Shown here piece after piece: positions 49,995 through 63,200 of a DNA stretch of 64,000 nt (positions within the stretch are counted from its first letter, which is position 1; every line of letters starts with the position of its first letter). The stretch spans positions 184,101 to 248,100 of the forward strand of contig JBBHKE010003061.1 in NCBI GenBank assembly GCA_037447655.1, written 5' to 3'. Position numbers and translations under genes: made by a program. This stretch comes from Zygnema cylindricum (Eukaryota > Streptophyta > Zygnematophyceae > Zygnematales > Zygnemataceae). The notes under the pieces are model-generated. The model made no database searches and was not told the DNA's origin. It worked only from the letters and a program-made list of their open reading frames with translations.

Positions 49995-50351
49995 TTAGAA
50001 AAAGTAGGGACCGAAGATGTAATACTTTAGAGTTGTCGATTGTGTAAAACATGGATGAGAGTCGTGGTTAATACTGTATCTTTGTTGCGTTGAGATAATG
50101 TAAAGGCTTTCGAAGACTGTTTTTTTGTTCAAATCGTGTGTAGCTGCATTGAGTTCAGACAACATAAAGGCTTTCGAAGACTGTTTGTTGTTCAAATCGT
50201 GTGTAGCTTTGTTGCGTTGAGATAATATAAAGGCGCTTGAAGACGGTTTATATTTCAAACCGTGTGTAGCTTTGTTGCGCTGAAATAATATAAAGGCTTT
50301 CGAAGATTGGTTGGTGTTCAAATCGTGTGTGACGGCAGGTACAAGCGTCAT
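49995..50351 (-). CDS. Short reading frame with three to four 21-residue repeats
   Basis: ATG-initiated, 118 codons. Units begin THDLNTNQSSKAFILFQRNK, THGLKYKPSSSAFILSQRNK and THDLNNKQSSKAFMLSELNA. A fourth unit is shifted by an extra T in a T-run. The DNA period is about 63 bp. Coding status is uncertain: it could equally be a minisatellite whose period happens to be a multiple of three. Confidence 0.3.
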   Translation of the reverse strand: MTLVPAVTHDLNTNQSSKAFILFQRNKATHGLKYKPSSSAFILSQRNKATHDLNNKQSSKAFMLSELNAATHDLNKKTVFESLYIISTQQRYSINHDSHPCFTQSTTLKYYIFGPYFF

Positions 50352-51077
50352 ATGGCGAGAGGATAAACGTCGAGAATTTTATGGTTTTTTGGGTTTTTTA
50401 GGGCATGAAATAAGGCATCTATAACTATTCTATAGGGTTTCCTTAAGCTTGAGACTCGTCACTTGAAAAGTTTGCCCACTATGTAAGCGTTCACACTTTG
50501 AAACTCATAACTATTGTTGCAGATTTAAAATGTTTCCTAGACATTTGAAAGGATTTTCAATATTTTTTTGGTTATTATAACTAGAATGTGAAGCTAGGGT
50601 TGAGGTTAAAAGCGTGTTTCTCATAACATATATGAGGAATTTTTTAATGTTTCAGTAATTAAAATTGTCGAACGTAGTATGCAAATGTGTACAATGTACA
50701 ACATAAAAAAAATGCATTAGAATTAAAAAAAAGATTAGAAAAATCATTTCACTTGTGACGTGTCAATTTGCGATGGTAAGAGTTTTCAACGAATTGACTA
50801 AATAAAAAAAAATGGCATTACCTGCGCCACAGATAAATTTGGGGGTAAGAAAAAAAAATTACAAAAATTCAGCAATACAATAAAAAGAAAGACAAGAATC
50901 CAATGATTGAATAATTGATTCAATGATTCTTCCATTCAACAATACAAGAATACAAAAATACTTCACGAATAATGGAGCAAAACATAAAGGCGGAGAAGGC
51001 GGAAAAGGCGGACAAAGAAGCGAAGAGGCGAAGCAGAGAGGCAGTACAGTACCGTACTGTCTGTACTTTATGTTTAC

Positions 51078-51196
51078 CTGTTCGGTCCTGCAGCGGCAAG
51101 AGCGTTCGCTTGAGATCTCCGTCGAACCTTCACTGCATTCACCTTGTTGGGCTTGTGGGTTTCTTTGTGGATAATCGTCGTCGAGCATATGACACA
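51078..51196 (-). CDS. Exon-like segment, product unknown
   Basis: The minus strand after TTATTATTAG reads CHMLDDDYPQRNPQAQQGEC, then EGSTEISSERSC, ending in CAG|GTAAAC, the donor type used by the coiled-coil gene. Higher GC than the flanks. It may be a lone 5' exon. The phase does not fit the 45809 exon directly. Confidence 0.3.
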
Positions 51197-51389
51197 AGTC
51201 ACTAATAATAAAAAATATTCAAAATTGGAAAATAAAGTGAAAATTTTGCAAAAATTATAATTGCAAAATTAAATTTTCGATGAAAGTTCAAAATTTAAAC
51301 ATTATCAAATTTAAATATTTATAGAATTTATGAATGTTTTTATTCATGTACATAAATATCAAAATCTATTTAAAAAAAAACAAATTACG

Positions 51390-52232
<843 letters not shown>

Positions 52233-52239
<7 letters not shown>

Positions 52240-53337
52240 GTTTTTTTATAATTTTTCGTAAAAAAAAAAAAAATCCCGTTAAAAAAATATGTGAACAAAT
52301 AATTAAAAATAAAAAATACGATAATAAATAAAATTATCAAAATTGAATTAATCATTATTTCAATCAAATTGATATTGAAACAAAAAAAATAATAAAGATA
52401 AAAATAACCTATCATAGAAACATTATATATATAGAAAATGTAGATCGTCGAGTACACTTCAATCCTTCAAACTACCACCGCCGCAGTCATGTCCCATTCC
52501 CCATCTCCCTCAACCCTAAAAAACCCTTGTATTGATAATCATAAAAATAACAAGAAAAAAAACAGAGAGAGAGAGAAAGGGAGAGAGAGAGAGAGAGAGA
52601 GAAAGAGAGGGAGAAAAGAAAGCTCCCACCTGCTTATAAAACCAGTCTATCTCCTGTTGCCTCAGAAGACACACACCTCTCAGAATGAGGCCTCCCACGT
52701 GGGAAGGATAAGTCTCAGAGTAGGCCAGAGCCAGAGTGGAGCCCTAGGACCCACCAAGGATGACCCACCTTCCTTCCCCCCACCCCCCAAAAAACCGAAA
52801 CAATTCAAGGAGACAGTTCAAAAGATAATCTAAACGATAGTTCAAAAAGACAGCTCAAAAGGTAGTTCGAAATTAAAGCTCAAGAATAGTTTGAAAAACA
52901 GTTTGAAAGATACTTCAAAAATAAGTAAAAAAATGTTAAAAAAAATAAAAAAAAATGAATGGATAGAATTTAGAAAAGGATACAAAAAAAGAATAGATGC
53001 GGAAGAAATAGAAAAAGAAAACAAAACTAGGTCAAACAAAATATGCATTTTCCATCTCACCCTCCCCATTCCTCCCCTCCGTCCCTCCTTCCTTCCCTCA
53101 CCCCATTACCTTCCCAACACCTCTGCTGCTACCTCTCCTCTCCTCTCCTCCCCCCCCCCAAGAAACCCTCTCTCTCACTTCTCCAACCCCAACTCCCTCC
53201 TCAGCTTCTCCATCTCCTCTCCTCTCCCCTCCTGTCCCCTCCCCCTCCCTGTCCCCACCTCCCCCCCTCCCCCTCCCCCTCCCCCCCTTCCCCCTCCCCC
53301 CTCCCCCGTCCCCCTCCCCCTCCCTCCCTCCCCTCTC
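52233..53337. other. A-rich and CT-rich sequence without a firm gene
   Basis: A-rich DNA with (GA)n at 52565-52620, a run of AGTTCAAAA-like units at 52800-52925 and CCCCTCC tracts at 53135-53335. The minus strand at 52628-52690 has an exon-like phrase (GVCLLRQQEIDWFYKQ, then GTGGGA). The phrase EMEKLRRELGLEK plus stop at about 53175-53212 is a duplicate of the end of the next exon. Confidence 0.45.
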
Positions 53338-53502
53338 TCACTTCTCCAACCCCAGCTCCCTCCTGAGCTTCTCTATGTCCTCCACCAGGTGCCACGTGTC
53401 ATTCTCCTCCAGACTGCCACGTGGCAGGGAGGCTCCACAGGCTGGATCGAAAAATCGAGCGTGGTGGTGCTGTAACAACCGGCACCGGGCCGCTGCGGAG
53501 GA
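53338..53502 (-). CDS. Likely terminal coding exon, product unknown
   Basis: 55 codons from an acceptor CCCCTCCCCCAG to TGA. It contains CRLLQHHHARFFDPACG and ends LVEDIEKLRRELGLEK, a short amphipathic helix. A 300-bp CT tract on the coding strand sits directly upstream, the same arrangement as in the confirmed genes here. A compatible upstream exon is 53956-53878 (MLLILQETGVPRENQ, donor GTGTGT). It may be the 3' end of the gene at 54911-56452. Confidence 0.45.
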   Translation of the reverse strand, partial: SSAAARCRLLQHHHARFFDPACGASLPRGSLEENDTWHLVEDIEKLRRELGLEK

Positions 53503-53544
53503 CTGGGGGAGGGGAGGGGGAGAGGACGTAAGGAGAAAGGTCAT

Positions 53545-53832
<288 letters not shown>

Positions 53833-54910
53833 GAAGATAACAAAGAATTATCGTGGAGAGGGAGAGGGAATACACACTTGAATTCTTGCTTTCTGATTTT
53901 CTCGAGGGACTCCTGTCTCTTGGAGGATGAGAAGCATATTGTCTCTCACACTAAGACTGCGAAAAATGCTGGATTCCTTTTGAGATTCCATAAAACAGAA
54001 ACGGAATTTTTTTTTTTTAAGAAACGAAAAAAAAGAAAACGGAAAAAAGAGAACATGAAAGGAACAAAAAAAAATGGTAAGAAAAAACCCTTCAACAACC
54101 CAAAAAACTCTACATCACCTGAGGCAGATACCCAATTCCCAGCCTTGCCCTAAGCTCCAAAGGAAAATTTGTTATATCGAGATTCTGAAATTGGACGTTT
54201 CCTTGTGAGGACTTCTCTCTCCCCACTCGTAAACTGAAAGCCGTACTTTTTCTAGCCCCATTTGAACCCAAAAGTCCAACCTACCAAAACTTCCAATGCC
54301 GTTTAGCAAAAATAAAAACACAACACAAAAAAAGCATAAAAAAAATAAAACGGACAACGAGGCGCGAGAAACGCCAGTAAAATAAAACATTGTTTTATAT
54401 ATGTTACGACAATTCTGTCAGTCGTCACTTCACTTTTTTGCAATCCTAGAAGAAATTCTAAAGGTTTTGAAGGTTTACAGAATTACTTCCCAATCTTGAA
54501 GTAAAAAAAAAATGCAAAATCCATCCAAAACAAGGTATACTAAACTAAAAATGATCACAAAAAAAAAAAAAAAATCCAAATAAATGATAAAGGACTAGAA
54601 TATATGCAAATAAATACTAATAATATACTGAAACTGAAACAAAAACACAGAAACGAAAACTAAAACTGGAATTGAACGAAAAACAAAGAAACTGAAACAA
54701 AAACTGAAATTGGAACTAAAACACAAACATAGAAACGGAAACTGAAACTGAAACACAAATAGAGACATAGAAATATAAAGGAACACAAAAAAAGAAAAAA
54801 AAAATGGAGGGAAAAAAGTTGAAATAAAAAAGGACGCCATTGGAATTAAATTTGAGAAAAAATACAGCGTCACTCTAAAAAATACAGAAAAAAACTTTCC
54901 CTCTACCCCC

Positions 54911-56452
54911 CTAACCCTCGGACCCATGTTTCTGGAGTGTGTGTTCTCCTTTTCGCAGGTCCTCATCCAGTTCCTTTGCCCATTTCCTCATCTCCGGAAT
55001 CCACTCTGTTGCGCTCGACAGCTCGTCTCCCCCGTTCCCTCGTTTCCGGAGTATTTGTTTTCCATCCCGCATCTTCTCTTGCACTTCCAGTTTCAACTTG
55101 ATAATCATCAGAAGCGTCTGGTTCGACGCCCGGATAGGAGGATGGGGCCCTTCCCTTAAAGTTTCCCGCACTGATTCGGACACGGACTCCGTTCCATCGT
55201 CCCCGGGCGGCGGCATCTTGGGAGCTTTCTCCTCCTGTCGACCCGGCTCATCCTCCGCCGTAGCCAACACCTGTTGTGTCGCCGGTCCCGGGGCCGACCC
55301 ACCCGTTCCCCGCGTGTTTTCCGAGGGACCGTCCGTCTGTATTTCCGTTTCCCCAAGCCGAGGTGTGCTCCCCGGTTTTCCTTCGCCATCTGTACGAACC
55401 TGCGGCTCCCCCCCCGAACCCCGTGGTTCCAGGTTTCCCGGGGTTATCGTTCCACCCCTTCCCCCAAATCCCTTGTCCGAGCGAGGAACCACGAGGTCAC
55501 CCACCCCCGCGTCCCACGTTCCCAAAACCGGATCCTCCTGCCCCTTTCTCTCTGCTTCCAACTTTGCAGCCTTCTCCTGTTTTTCGATTCTATATTTTTC
55601 CCTCCTCCGTGCATTTATCTCCTGACGTGACAGCTTCCTCGTCTTCTTTGTGGTCAACATCCCTCCCCGCGGTTCCGCCTCCCCCCGTGAACAAGGGGGG
55701 GGGGGCGGGGGTTCCGGGTTTCCCGGGGCTATCGTTCTACCCTTTCCCCCAATACCCTCGTTCGAGCGTGGAACCACGAGGTCACCAACCCCTGCGTCCC
55801 ACATTCCCAAAACCGGATCCTCCTGCCCCCTTCTCTCTGCCTTTCTACTTAAGTTTCCTAAGATGTGCTCCACGACCCGGATTCGTTTCCGAGATCGCAG
55901 ATTCATCCCTCCTACTTCGGCCGGGGTATCCACGAGATCCTTGGCCTCACCCGATGCAAAAGCGGCCGGATCTACTTCCTCGTCCTCGCGTGCCACACAT
56001 TGGTTGGAGGAGGGAGACAATTCGCCTCCCTCCGCGGTCACGTCTTTGTCCCCTTCTTCCGGTGGGTTAGAGGCTTCCCGGATCTGGTCCTCTCGGGTCC
56101 CCCCCGCCGGAGTCTGCACCCTTTCCTCGAGATTCAAGGGCGCTAGTGCCAATTGTTGCAGCACCCCTGCCTCCTGCATCATCTGCATGTACCCTAAAAA
56201 CTGCTGATACAAGAGAGGAGTCGGCGGTGCTCCCATAGGCTGGTTTCCAGGGAAAGTCCCCGCCGGGTCGCTAAGTAAGGCTGGTCCCCACCTCCCCGGA
56301 ACCAGAACGCCCATCCCTCCTCCTCCTCCTCCATCTGTCGGTGAGGTCGAAGAAGCCGGCTGCCTGCGACCACCGGTGGCCGGTGCCATGCCCGACCGCG
56401 ACGAGGAATGGGGCGGAGATTCGTTTCCGGTTTCTTTAACAAGTTGATTCAT
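54911..56452 (-). CDS. Low-complexity protein with a repeated GQEDPVLG block, function unknown
   Basis: Open from the chosen ATG (MNQLVKETGNESP) to a stop, 513 aa. The frame is open back to a TTTTTTAG acceptor-like site near 56490, so the first exon may lie upstream. Gly/Pro/Ser-rich N terminus, then LLYQQFLGYMQMMQEAGVLQ. Two copies of a block of about 42 residues follow: GQEDPVLGMWDAGVGDLVVP and GQEDPVLGTWDAGVGDLVVP. They are separated by a basic segment (KTRKLSRQEINARRREKYRI). A charged helix near the end reads WAKELDEDLRKGEHTLQK. No known domain is recognised. The high GC content and open frame favour a real gene, but a retroelement gag-like origin cannot be excluded. Confidence 0.5.
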   Translation of the reverse strand: MNQLVKETGNESPPHSSSRSGMAPATGGRRQPASSTSPTDGGGGGGMGVLVPGRWGPALLSDPAGTFPGNQPMGAPPTPLLYQQFLGYMQMMQEAGVLQQLALAPLNLEERVQTPAGGTREDQIREASNPPEEGDKDVTAEGGELSPSSNQCVAREDEEVDPAAFASGEAKDLVDTPAEVGGMNLRSRKRIRVVEHILGNLSRKAERRGQEDPVLGMWDAGVGDLVVPRSNEGIGGKGRTIAPGNPEPPPPPPCSRGEAEPRGGMLTTKKTRKLSRQEINARRREKYRIEKQEKAAKLEAERKGQEDPVLGTWDAGVGDLVVPRSDKGFGGRGGTITPGNLEPRGSGGEPQVRTDGEGKPGSTPRLGETEIQTDGPSENTRGTGGSAPGPATQQVLATAEDEPGRQEEKAPKMPPPGDDGTESVSESVRETLREGPHPPIRASNQTLLMIIKLKLEVQEKMRDGKQILRKRGNGGDELSSATEWIPEMRKWAKELDEDLRKGEHTLQKHGSEG

Positions 56453-56504
56453 CTCCCGAATTCCGAAACCGGCAATACTAACAATTCCCCACCACCCTAA
56501 AAAA

Positions 56505-56765
56505 GACAAAAAAAAAAAAAAGGATGCACCAATACGGCTAATGGCCTCACCCTAAACCATAAAAACCCTAAAAAAAAAAAAAAAAACCTCAAAAAACCCT
56601 AATAGGACTATTTGCCTCGTTCTAAACCCTACGCCCTCAAAACTCTAATAAAGAAATCTAAACAACCCTAACAAACCCTAAAAAACACAAAAAAAATAAC
56701 CGAAAAGAAAAAAACCCTAAAAAAATAACCCTAACTAAAAAACCCCGAAAAAAAAAACAGCTCTA
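56505..56765. repeat. AAACCCTAAAAA degenerate repeats
   Basis: CCCTAAA-type units in A-rich context, i.e. TTTTTAGGGTTTTT on the minus strand immediately upstream of the 54911-56452 gene. Same make-up as DCP1 intron 1, so it is probably an intron or leader. Confidence 0.75.
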
Positions 56766-58255
56766 CGATTTCAGCGTGTGCACCTAAGCCTACCAAATCC
56801 GGATGGTCCTCTCTGTTGGGCCAAGACTCCCTCCCCTCTCTTCTTCCAATAAGAACACACAATGTCGACACAACAACAGCGCCGCCCCCCCGCAAATAAA
56901 ATACTTATTCCTCCCCGTTATTGATCGCTACTTCGGCGAAAATGGAAAACTGTCCTCGGGAGACGAAAGTGGAGGAGGAGGCAGGAACCGCTTTTGCTCC
57001 AGACACTAAGGTTGTCGCGGCGCAGCCCGAGCGCATAAGTTAGGGCGTGTGAATCGGTGCTGTTTGGTTAGTTAGGTTAGGAATGCGTTTCGTTGACGAC
57101 GAAGGCGTACCGCGCGATGGGATGGTTCCGGCGCGGCCAATCGACGACGAGCCTAAAACATTCCGAACGTACGATATGGCTAGAGGCACGCTAGCATAGT
57201 TGTCCAATTCGGATAACACGCACGAAACGAACGCGCGAATACTACGTACGATTCGCATCTAGCGTTGTTGAAAAATTAATAAAATGCGTACCCGAGTATG
57301 TAACCGTACATTTTGTAAATGTACGTACTGTGCTGGTACATTTCAGTACACTCATGGTTATTTAAGGGGGACTCAAGGCCTTTTAGGGGTACACTTTCGT
57401 ACATTCTCATATATTTCAGCAACCGTCGTCCTTTTTTCGTACATTTACGTACATTTTCCGTATATTTCCGTACCTCATAGGGTTATTTAAGGGGGGGTGG
57501 TGTAGGGTTCTTAGGGTACATTACCGTAGGTTCGTTAGTGTTCTCGCCCGTGGAGTGAAAGGTGTGAAAGGGTCCAAAATGTACTGTGACCTTCACACTT
57601 TGCAAAATACCGCCCGGGTACCTCGGATGTTTAGGGTCATAGGGTTATTGGTTCGGGTTTTTTTTATAAAAAAAACACACAAATGAGAAAAAAACCCTAA
57701 ACATATTTATACTTGCGACGCGCCACGCGGCGCGAGGCGTCGTAAAGCGAAATTGGAGTGAAAGGAGTGAAAGGCGACGTGGACACTTTCACACGCCCTC
57801 CGAAGGCCGAAAAATACTCGATTCAGCACCGTATGTTCTAGTACAGCTGCCTTACATTTTCCGTACTTTTAGGGTATTTAGTGTACAATTTCCGTACAAT
57901 ATAGTACCTTTCCCTATATTCTTCGTACGTTTTAAGATTTTTTTGAGGATTTTTTAGGACCATTTTCGTACATATTTGTACATAGTACAGCGAAAGTAAC
58001 GAATATACTACGTAAAAATAGTATGAAAGTCCAAATCTGTAAAAATTGGACATCTATGTACTGTAGTAGAATGCGACGGGACGCACACCCACGCGCCGTA
58101 GGTCCTCTTTTTTTCGAATCGCACCGTATCGCCTCCATACAATAGTACAGTACTTCTCCGCGCTCCTATCGTCGCACGTTCTTAATCCGTGCACGAAAGC
58201 GTAGCCCGCTGGCGTTGGACTTCGGTGAATAACGGTCTGCTTATCCGTAGCGAAG
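56766..58255. other. GTAC-rich intergenic stretch
   Basis: Many CGTACA/GTACGT motifs (57280-57480, 57840-58000) and a GC-rich hairpin-like CGACGCGCCACGCGGCGCGA at 57717. GGAGTGAAAGG phrases recur at 57555 and 57758. No gene recognised; probably old transposon DNA. Confidence 0.45.
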
Positions 58256-58258
58256 TTA

Positions 58259-60185
58259 GGGTGTGTTCCCATGTGATAAAGTAAGGGTTTTTTCTTGTCT
58301 TTGACCTCCAAAACAGAGCCTGCAGCGAGAAAATCTTCTGCCGTACAAAAAAACTCCGAAAACCATAGTACAATTTGTGTCATTTTGAAACTTAAAATGT
58401 ACTACAGCTTGTCGTCTTGCCATTTTTGACCCACTACCACGTCAAAAAACGTCATCTTTAAACTTTATTTGAATACGACTCGCGAGTCTGTTTACTTTAA
58501 GTAAAGGCTGACCAACGAATAGGATCATGTGTTTGCAAGTGTTGTAAACTTTCAAAACATTTTTACAAAACGTGAAGTAAAAATTTTGCAACCTGTACGT
58601 ACATTTTTCCGTACATGCTCCGCGGAGGGGTCACGAGCAATGGATGCCATTCCGCAAAAGCGAAGTCCATGAAAACGCCTCTCACACTATCCGTTTTATC
58701 TCTCGCGTTTTGGAGCGAAACACGAAAATATTGGTACGCAATAAAAGATATTTGGAAAACCGTTCTTTTTATTACCTTTTGGCATTTTTTGATAGCAAGT
58801 CGAGTGAGAAAGGTCGAAAAAACAAAATCGGGAAGCCATGGTCGAAAATTATTGAATCAATGACGTCGACGTTAGCACAAGTGAGCATGACGTCATAATG
58901 TCGCAAAACCCTAAGCATCTACAATGTCACAAAAAACTAAAAGTCTACAACCGTTGCTATTTTATAAACTTCAAAAATTGTGAAAAAATGTGGCGAAATT
59001 TGTAATCGTCTACAACGGTCACAAATTTTACCCACGTCTACTTCTGTCACAAGTTAAAGTAACATGATCGTCATAAATATAGGAACATACTGAAAATATG
59101 TATGGAGAATCTTCACTAAAAAACAAAGTAAGAAGACTAAGGATGAGTCTCTAGGTACTTCAAACTTAAAGAATTTACTTTGTTTTTTAGCGTAGATCCA
59201 ACGGACCCGGATTTCGGGTGTCCCTACGTGTACCAAACAAAGTTGTAACTTAAAGGCGTGGCGATTGTAAATGTCGACAATGCCCGTCACGGCTGTCGAC
59301 GTTGTACAATCTGTGATAACGCACAAAATTGTAAAAAAATGCTTTGAATGCCGAAAAACCTTGCGTGACATTTGTAGACGTTCAACCTTCCAACACTCTG
59401 CCATAGAGGATGTCCATGGCTAAAGAAGTGTCGCTTCCGCTACCTTTTCTGTACAGCTGCCTCTTTGGCAAATTCCACGCTCTTTTAATCTTTATTCTAC
59501 CTCATCTACATGCTGCATAGTGAGGTTAGATGAAAAAAGACACTCTCACTGTTTTCTCCAGCTTTCCACCGGTCAGCGTAGAGTCGCCTCGTGACAGGAC
59601 GAGGAATAGTGCAGTTTGAAGGAGAGAATGCGAGGCTGCGTGAGAGAGGCGGCGTGCGCGACTTGTTGGGGCGCCCTCAGAGATTTCTCACGATTTCATC
59701 AAATGGCATCGTAATTTTCAGACCCTTGGAATGGAAAAAATCGTACTAAACGAAACGCGACAAAACAAAACAAATTGTGTACTTTGATAAACGCAAACGA
59801 GCAAAACATAACGAATAGTGTACCCTTCGTCGTCGCTTGAATTCGTTTGAAATTTTTGTAATTTTTTTTACACGTGCGAATACGTGTTCCTATTTGTTTT
59901 TCAAAAATACTTTGTTTTAAAACACATCGGCCTTGTGTTTCAAAGAAAAGTTTGAAGATGACGTTTTTCAGGGTGGCCGTAGGTCGAAGAACACTAAAAC
60001 AAGAACATGTAATACATCTTAAATTCGATGATGACGCAAAATGTACTTCTCCTTTTTTCTATTTTTTTGTACGGTTGAAACTTACGCGGTACAGCTTTAA
60101 GTTTTACAAAAAAACGACAGAATAAAAATCCTTATTTTGGCACATAGAGACGCATCCTAAGTTACATTTACATGGGAACACACCC
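58259..60185. mobile_element. PIF/Harbinger-like element with 16-bp perfect inverted ends and TTA duplication
   Basis: The left end TTA|GGGTGTGTTCCCATGT and right end ACATGGGAACACACCC|TTA are exact inverted repeats of 16 bp with TTA on both sides. Length 1,927 bp. The interior contains an inverted copy of sequence found at 48.1-48.5 and 61.0-61.3 kb. There is no intact transposase frame; it is degenerate or composite. Confidence 0.7.
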
Positions 60186-62430
60186 TTAGGGTGCTCCCCC
60201 ATGCCGCAAAGTAAGGGATTTTCCTGTCGATTTTTCGAAAATTAGTTGTTTCTTACCGTTAAAATATAGATCCATACGGAGAACATGAATAATCCAAACT
60301 ACAATTTGCGTCATCTTCACACTTAGGGCGTGTTGCCATGTAATTGTAGCCAAGATTCTTCGTATACGGTTTCAAGTATCCTAAATACGTAAAAACGAAA
60401 CCGTTATGCGTAAGTTGACAATTGCATAAGTCGACAATGCATGTGACGGTTGTTGACATCTACAACCCTTGTTGTTGCGCGTTATTTTTTGTAATTGCTT
60501 GTGACGCCACATTTTTTTGTGACATCGTAGACGTCTTAGCCTTCTAACCCTATGCTGTCTATGGTTGAAAAATGTCATTTCATTTGCCTCTCCTGTCCGA
60601 TGGTCGCGAAATGGCTTCGGATTTTAAAACCGCCCCAAAAAAAAAATCCTTACTGGACCCAAACGGACATTACAACAAATCGTGCAGTTTTCCTCGTCGT
60701 ATTGGACCCAAACGCACAAAACATAACAAATACTGTAATTTTCGTCGTCGTATAAATTTGTCGAAAAATGTTGAGAGCATTTGACATGTGCGAAATTGTC
60801 GTCCTACTTGTAGAGCGGCGACACTTCAATTTAAAACACATCCCTGATTTGTTTTAATGTAAAGTCTGAATATGACGTTTTTTGACTTGGCCGCGGGTCG
60901 GAAAACAAAAGAGGACAACACGTAGTACATTCTAAGTTTGACAGTGACGCAAATTGTACTTTCTTGTTTTTCACTTTTTTCGTACAGTTGCAACTTAAGC
61001 GATACCACACTAAGGGTACTTTCCCATGTAACCGAAACTTAGTCTTGTTACTTTGTTTTTTAGCGAAGATTTCTTGTACTACTTTTAAAGCTTTCCTAGG
61101 AAACACATGAAATCGTTCCTAGATGTAAGCGTGGGTGTAATTTGTCACGGTTGTAGACAACTACAAAACTCGCGACAATTGATGATGTTTACAAAATAGC
61201 GATGGTTGTATGCGTCTAGTTTCTTGTGACATTGTAGATATTTAGGGTTTGTGAGATTTTGACGTCACTCTCACTTAAGATAGCGTCGACGTCACTAATT
61301 TCAAAACTTTTTGCCGTGGTTTTCCAGTTTTGTTTTTTTGTCCTTTCGCCCTCTACTTGCCGTCAAAATATGCCAAATACAGTCAAAGGTAATACTTTTT
61401 AGAGATCTTTCATTTGATACCATTATTGTCGCTTTTTCATTCCAAAAATTGTGAGATAGCTGCGGTAGGGGGAGAAGGGGAGAAAAAGAGGAGCCTAAAA
61501 AAAAAGTCCATACAGGTTGGAAATGGACAATTTTTTTTTTGTACTGCGCTAACTGCATTTTTTTTTCAATAACCCGTCACGCTTGCGACATCGTCTGCTT
61601 ATTCGTTAGCATCTTCAAACTTTAATTAAAATCACCTCGTGAGGTGATTTTATTATAAATTTGATGATTAGTACCATTTTATATGGACTGACACGTCCGC
61701 AGACCTCACTATTCAAGAAGATCATAAATTATAATTATTAACGCTAATTCACCACAACCTTAATTAACGTTTTTTTTTTACTGATATTTATTATATTTCA
61801 GGTAAAACCCTAAAAAATTGGGGGTGTCGACATAGCGTTTATAACGCTAATAACGATTCAAGGTTTACTTTGCAAACTGTTCCAAGGTGAAAAAATGAAA
61901 TCATTATTTGGATATGTGACGGTTGTAGAGAGGCTATAAACTTGTGACGGTTTGTGCACACCTGCGAAACTTCCGGCGACAGGCGACGTCCACCAAACCA
62001 GCAACGGTAACCGGTGAACATTCGAAGTATCGGATGGCGCTCATTACTTCATTGGCATGCGGTGAATGCATTCTGTTTATACGGCGAAAAAAATTATCGT
62101 TGGGGACAGCGTGTTTGAGGAAAACGACAAAAAAATCTCGATACTTAAAATAGACGGGCACCCCTCCCCATTCACCCAAAAGAAAACAAAAGAATATCAA
62201 AAGCCGCAAAGATATATCACGAGGAAAAGTACACCGGTACGTTTTTTGGCGTTTGTTTACATCCACTACGTCTTCTTTTGTTTGCCACATGGCTCAATGT
62301 ATCACTGTCGTCTGTCGGCCCTTTTCCAGTGCGTCCTTTTTCAACAACGATGCATTTTGCATCCGAGGGCGCTCATGGTAATTCATATTGCTCGTTTTCT
62401 AGCGGGGCCAATTCCATTGACAACATCACA
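60186..62430. mobile_element. Further nested elements of the same family
   Basis: Additional GGG-starting ends occur at about 60189 (GGGTGCTCCCCCATG), 60327 (GGGCGTGTTGCCATGT) and 61014 (GGGTACTTTCCCATGT), most preceded by TTA or TAA. 61.0-61.6 kb repeats 48.1-48.85 kb. No complete pair of ends could be assigned. Confidence 0.5.
61970..62410. repeat. Dispersed repeat, copy 2 of the 47.2-kb block
   Basis: Direct repeat of 47240-47660 with substitutions and small gaps. The minus strand encodes KYRDFFVVFLKHAVPNDNFF in a 118-codon frame, the counterpart of the 47-kb peptide. Confidence 0.8.
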
Positions 62431-63200
62431 CCGTTTCAGCATATGATGCCACATCAGCTCCATGCCATATCGGCCCATGCCAAGCAAACACCCTACCATG
62501 ACACATCACACCACATCAATTTTGTGCCCTGTCAGATTCATGCCAAACCAGCATGTGACAATGACACGTCAACAAAGTCTTCAAATTCGTAGTAATGTAG
62601 AAGGTAAGGGCATAGTGGGCGAAAGAGATAGATATTGGAGAAAGATATCCAAGATGAAAGAGAGAGGAACCATTGCAAAGAAAAATACGGAAGCAAAAGA
62701 TAGGACAAAGGAAACAAGAAGAATACAAAAGGAGAAGCACTGGGGAGAAAAAGTCTTCTCATTATAACCGGTTAAGTTGGAATGTACAGAAATGAACAAA
62801 CTAAGTACTAAACCTAACTCTAGATTTAGAATGGACTTAGTACACGACGTCCACAAAAGAATCGAAGCCACAAAGTACAAAAAGGTATATCTAGTGACGG
62901 CCAATGACAAAGTCGGTGGACGGCAAGGTAGAGGACAAAATGAATATTTAATACAAGGAATCTAGGATGAAAGAATCATTAATCTACAATAAATATTGTG
63001 AAGGTACATTTTGACGTACGCGTGAACAAGTGGGACGTACGTAATTAACGATAATAATGTTACACTAAGCTAAAAGACAAAATGAGAACAATGATTACAA
63101 AGTGTGTTCGGATAGTCAAAAGGTATCCGTACATGAACAGCAAGGTTACATAAATCGATGTAAAGGGACGTGAAACGACACTACTATATTCAAAATATAG
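62431..63200. other. Stretch without a recognised gene
   Basis: Begins with a short array of CATGCCA/CACATCA phrases (62445-62560), then purine-rich and AT-rich unique sequence. No motif recognised in its short frames. Confidence 0.4.
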
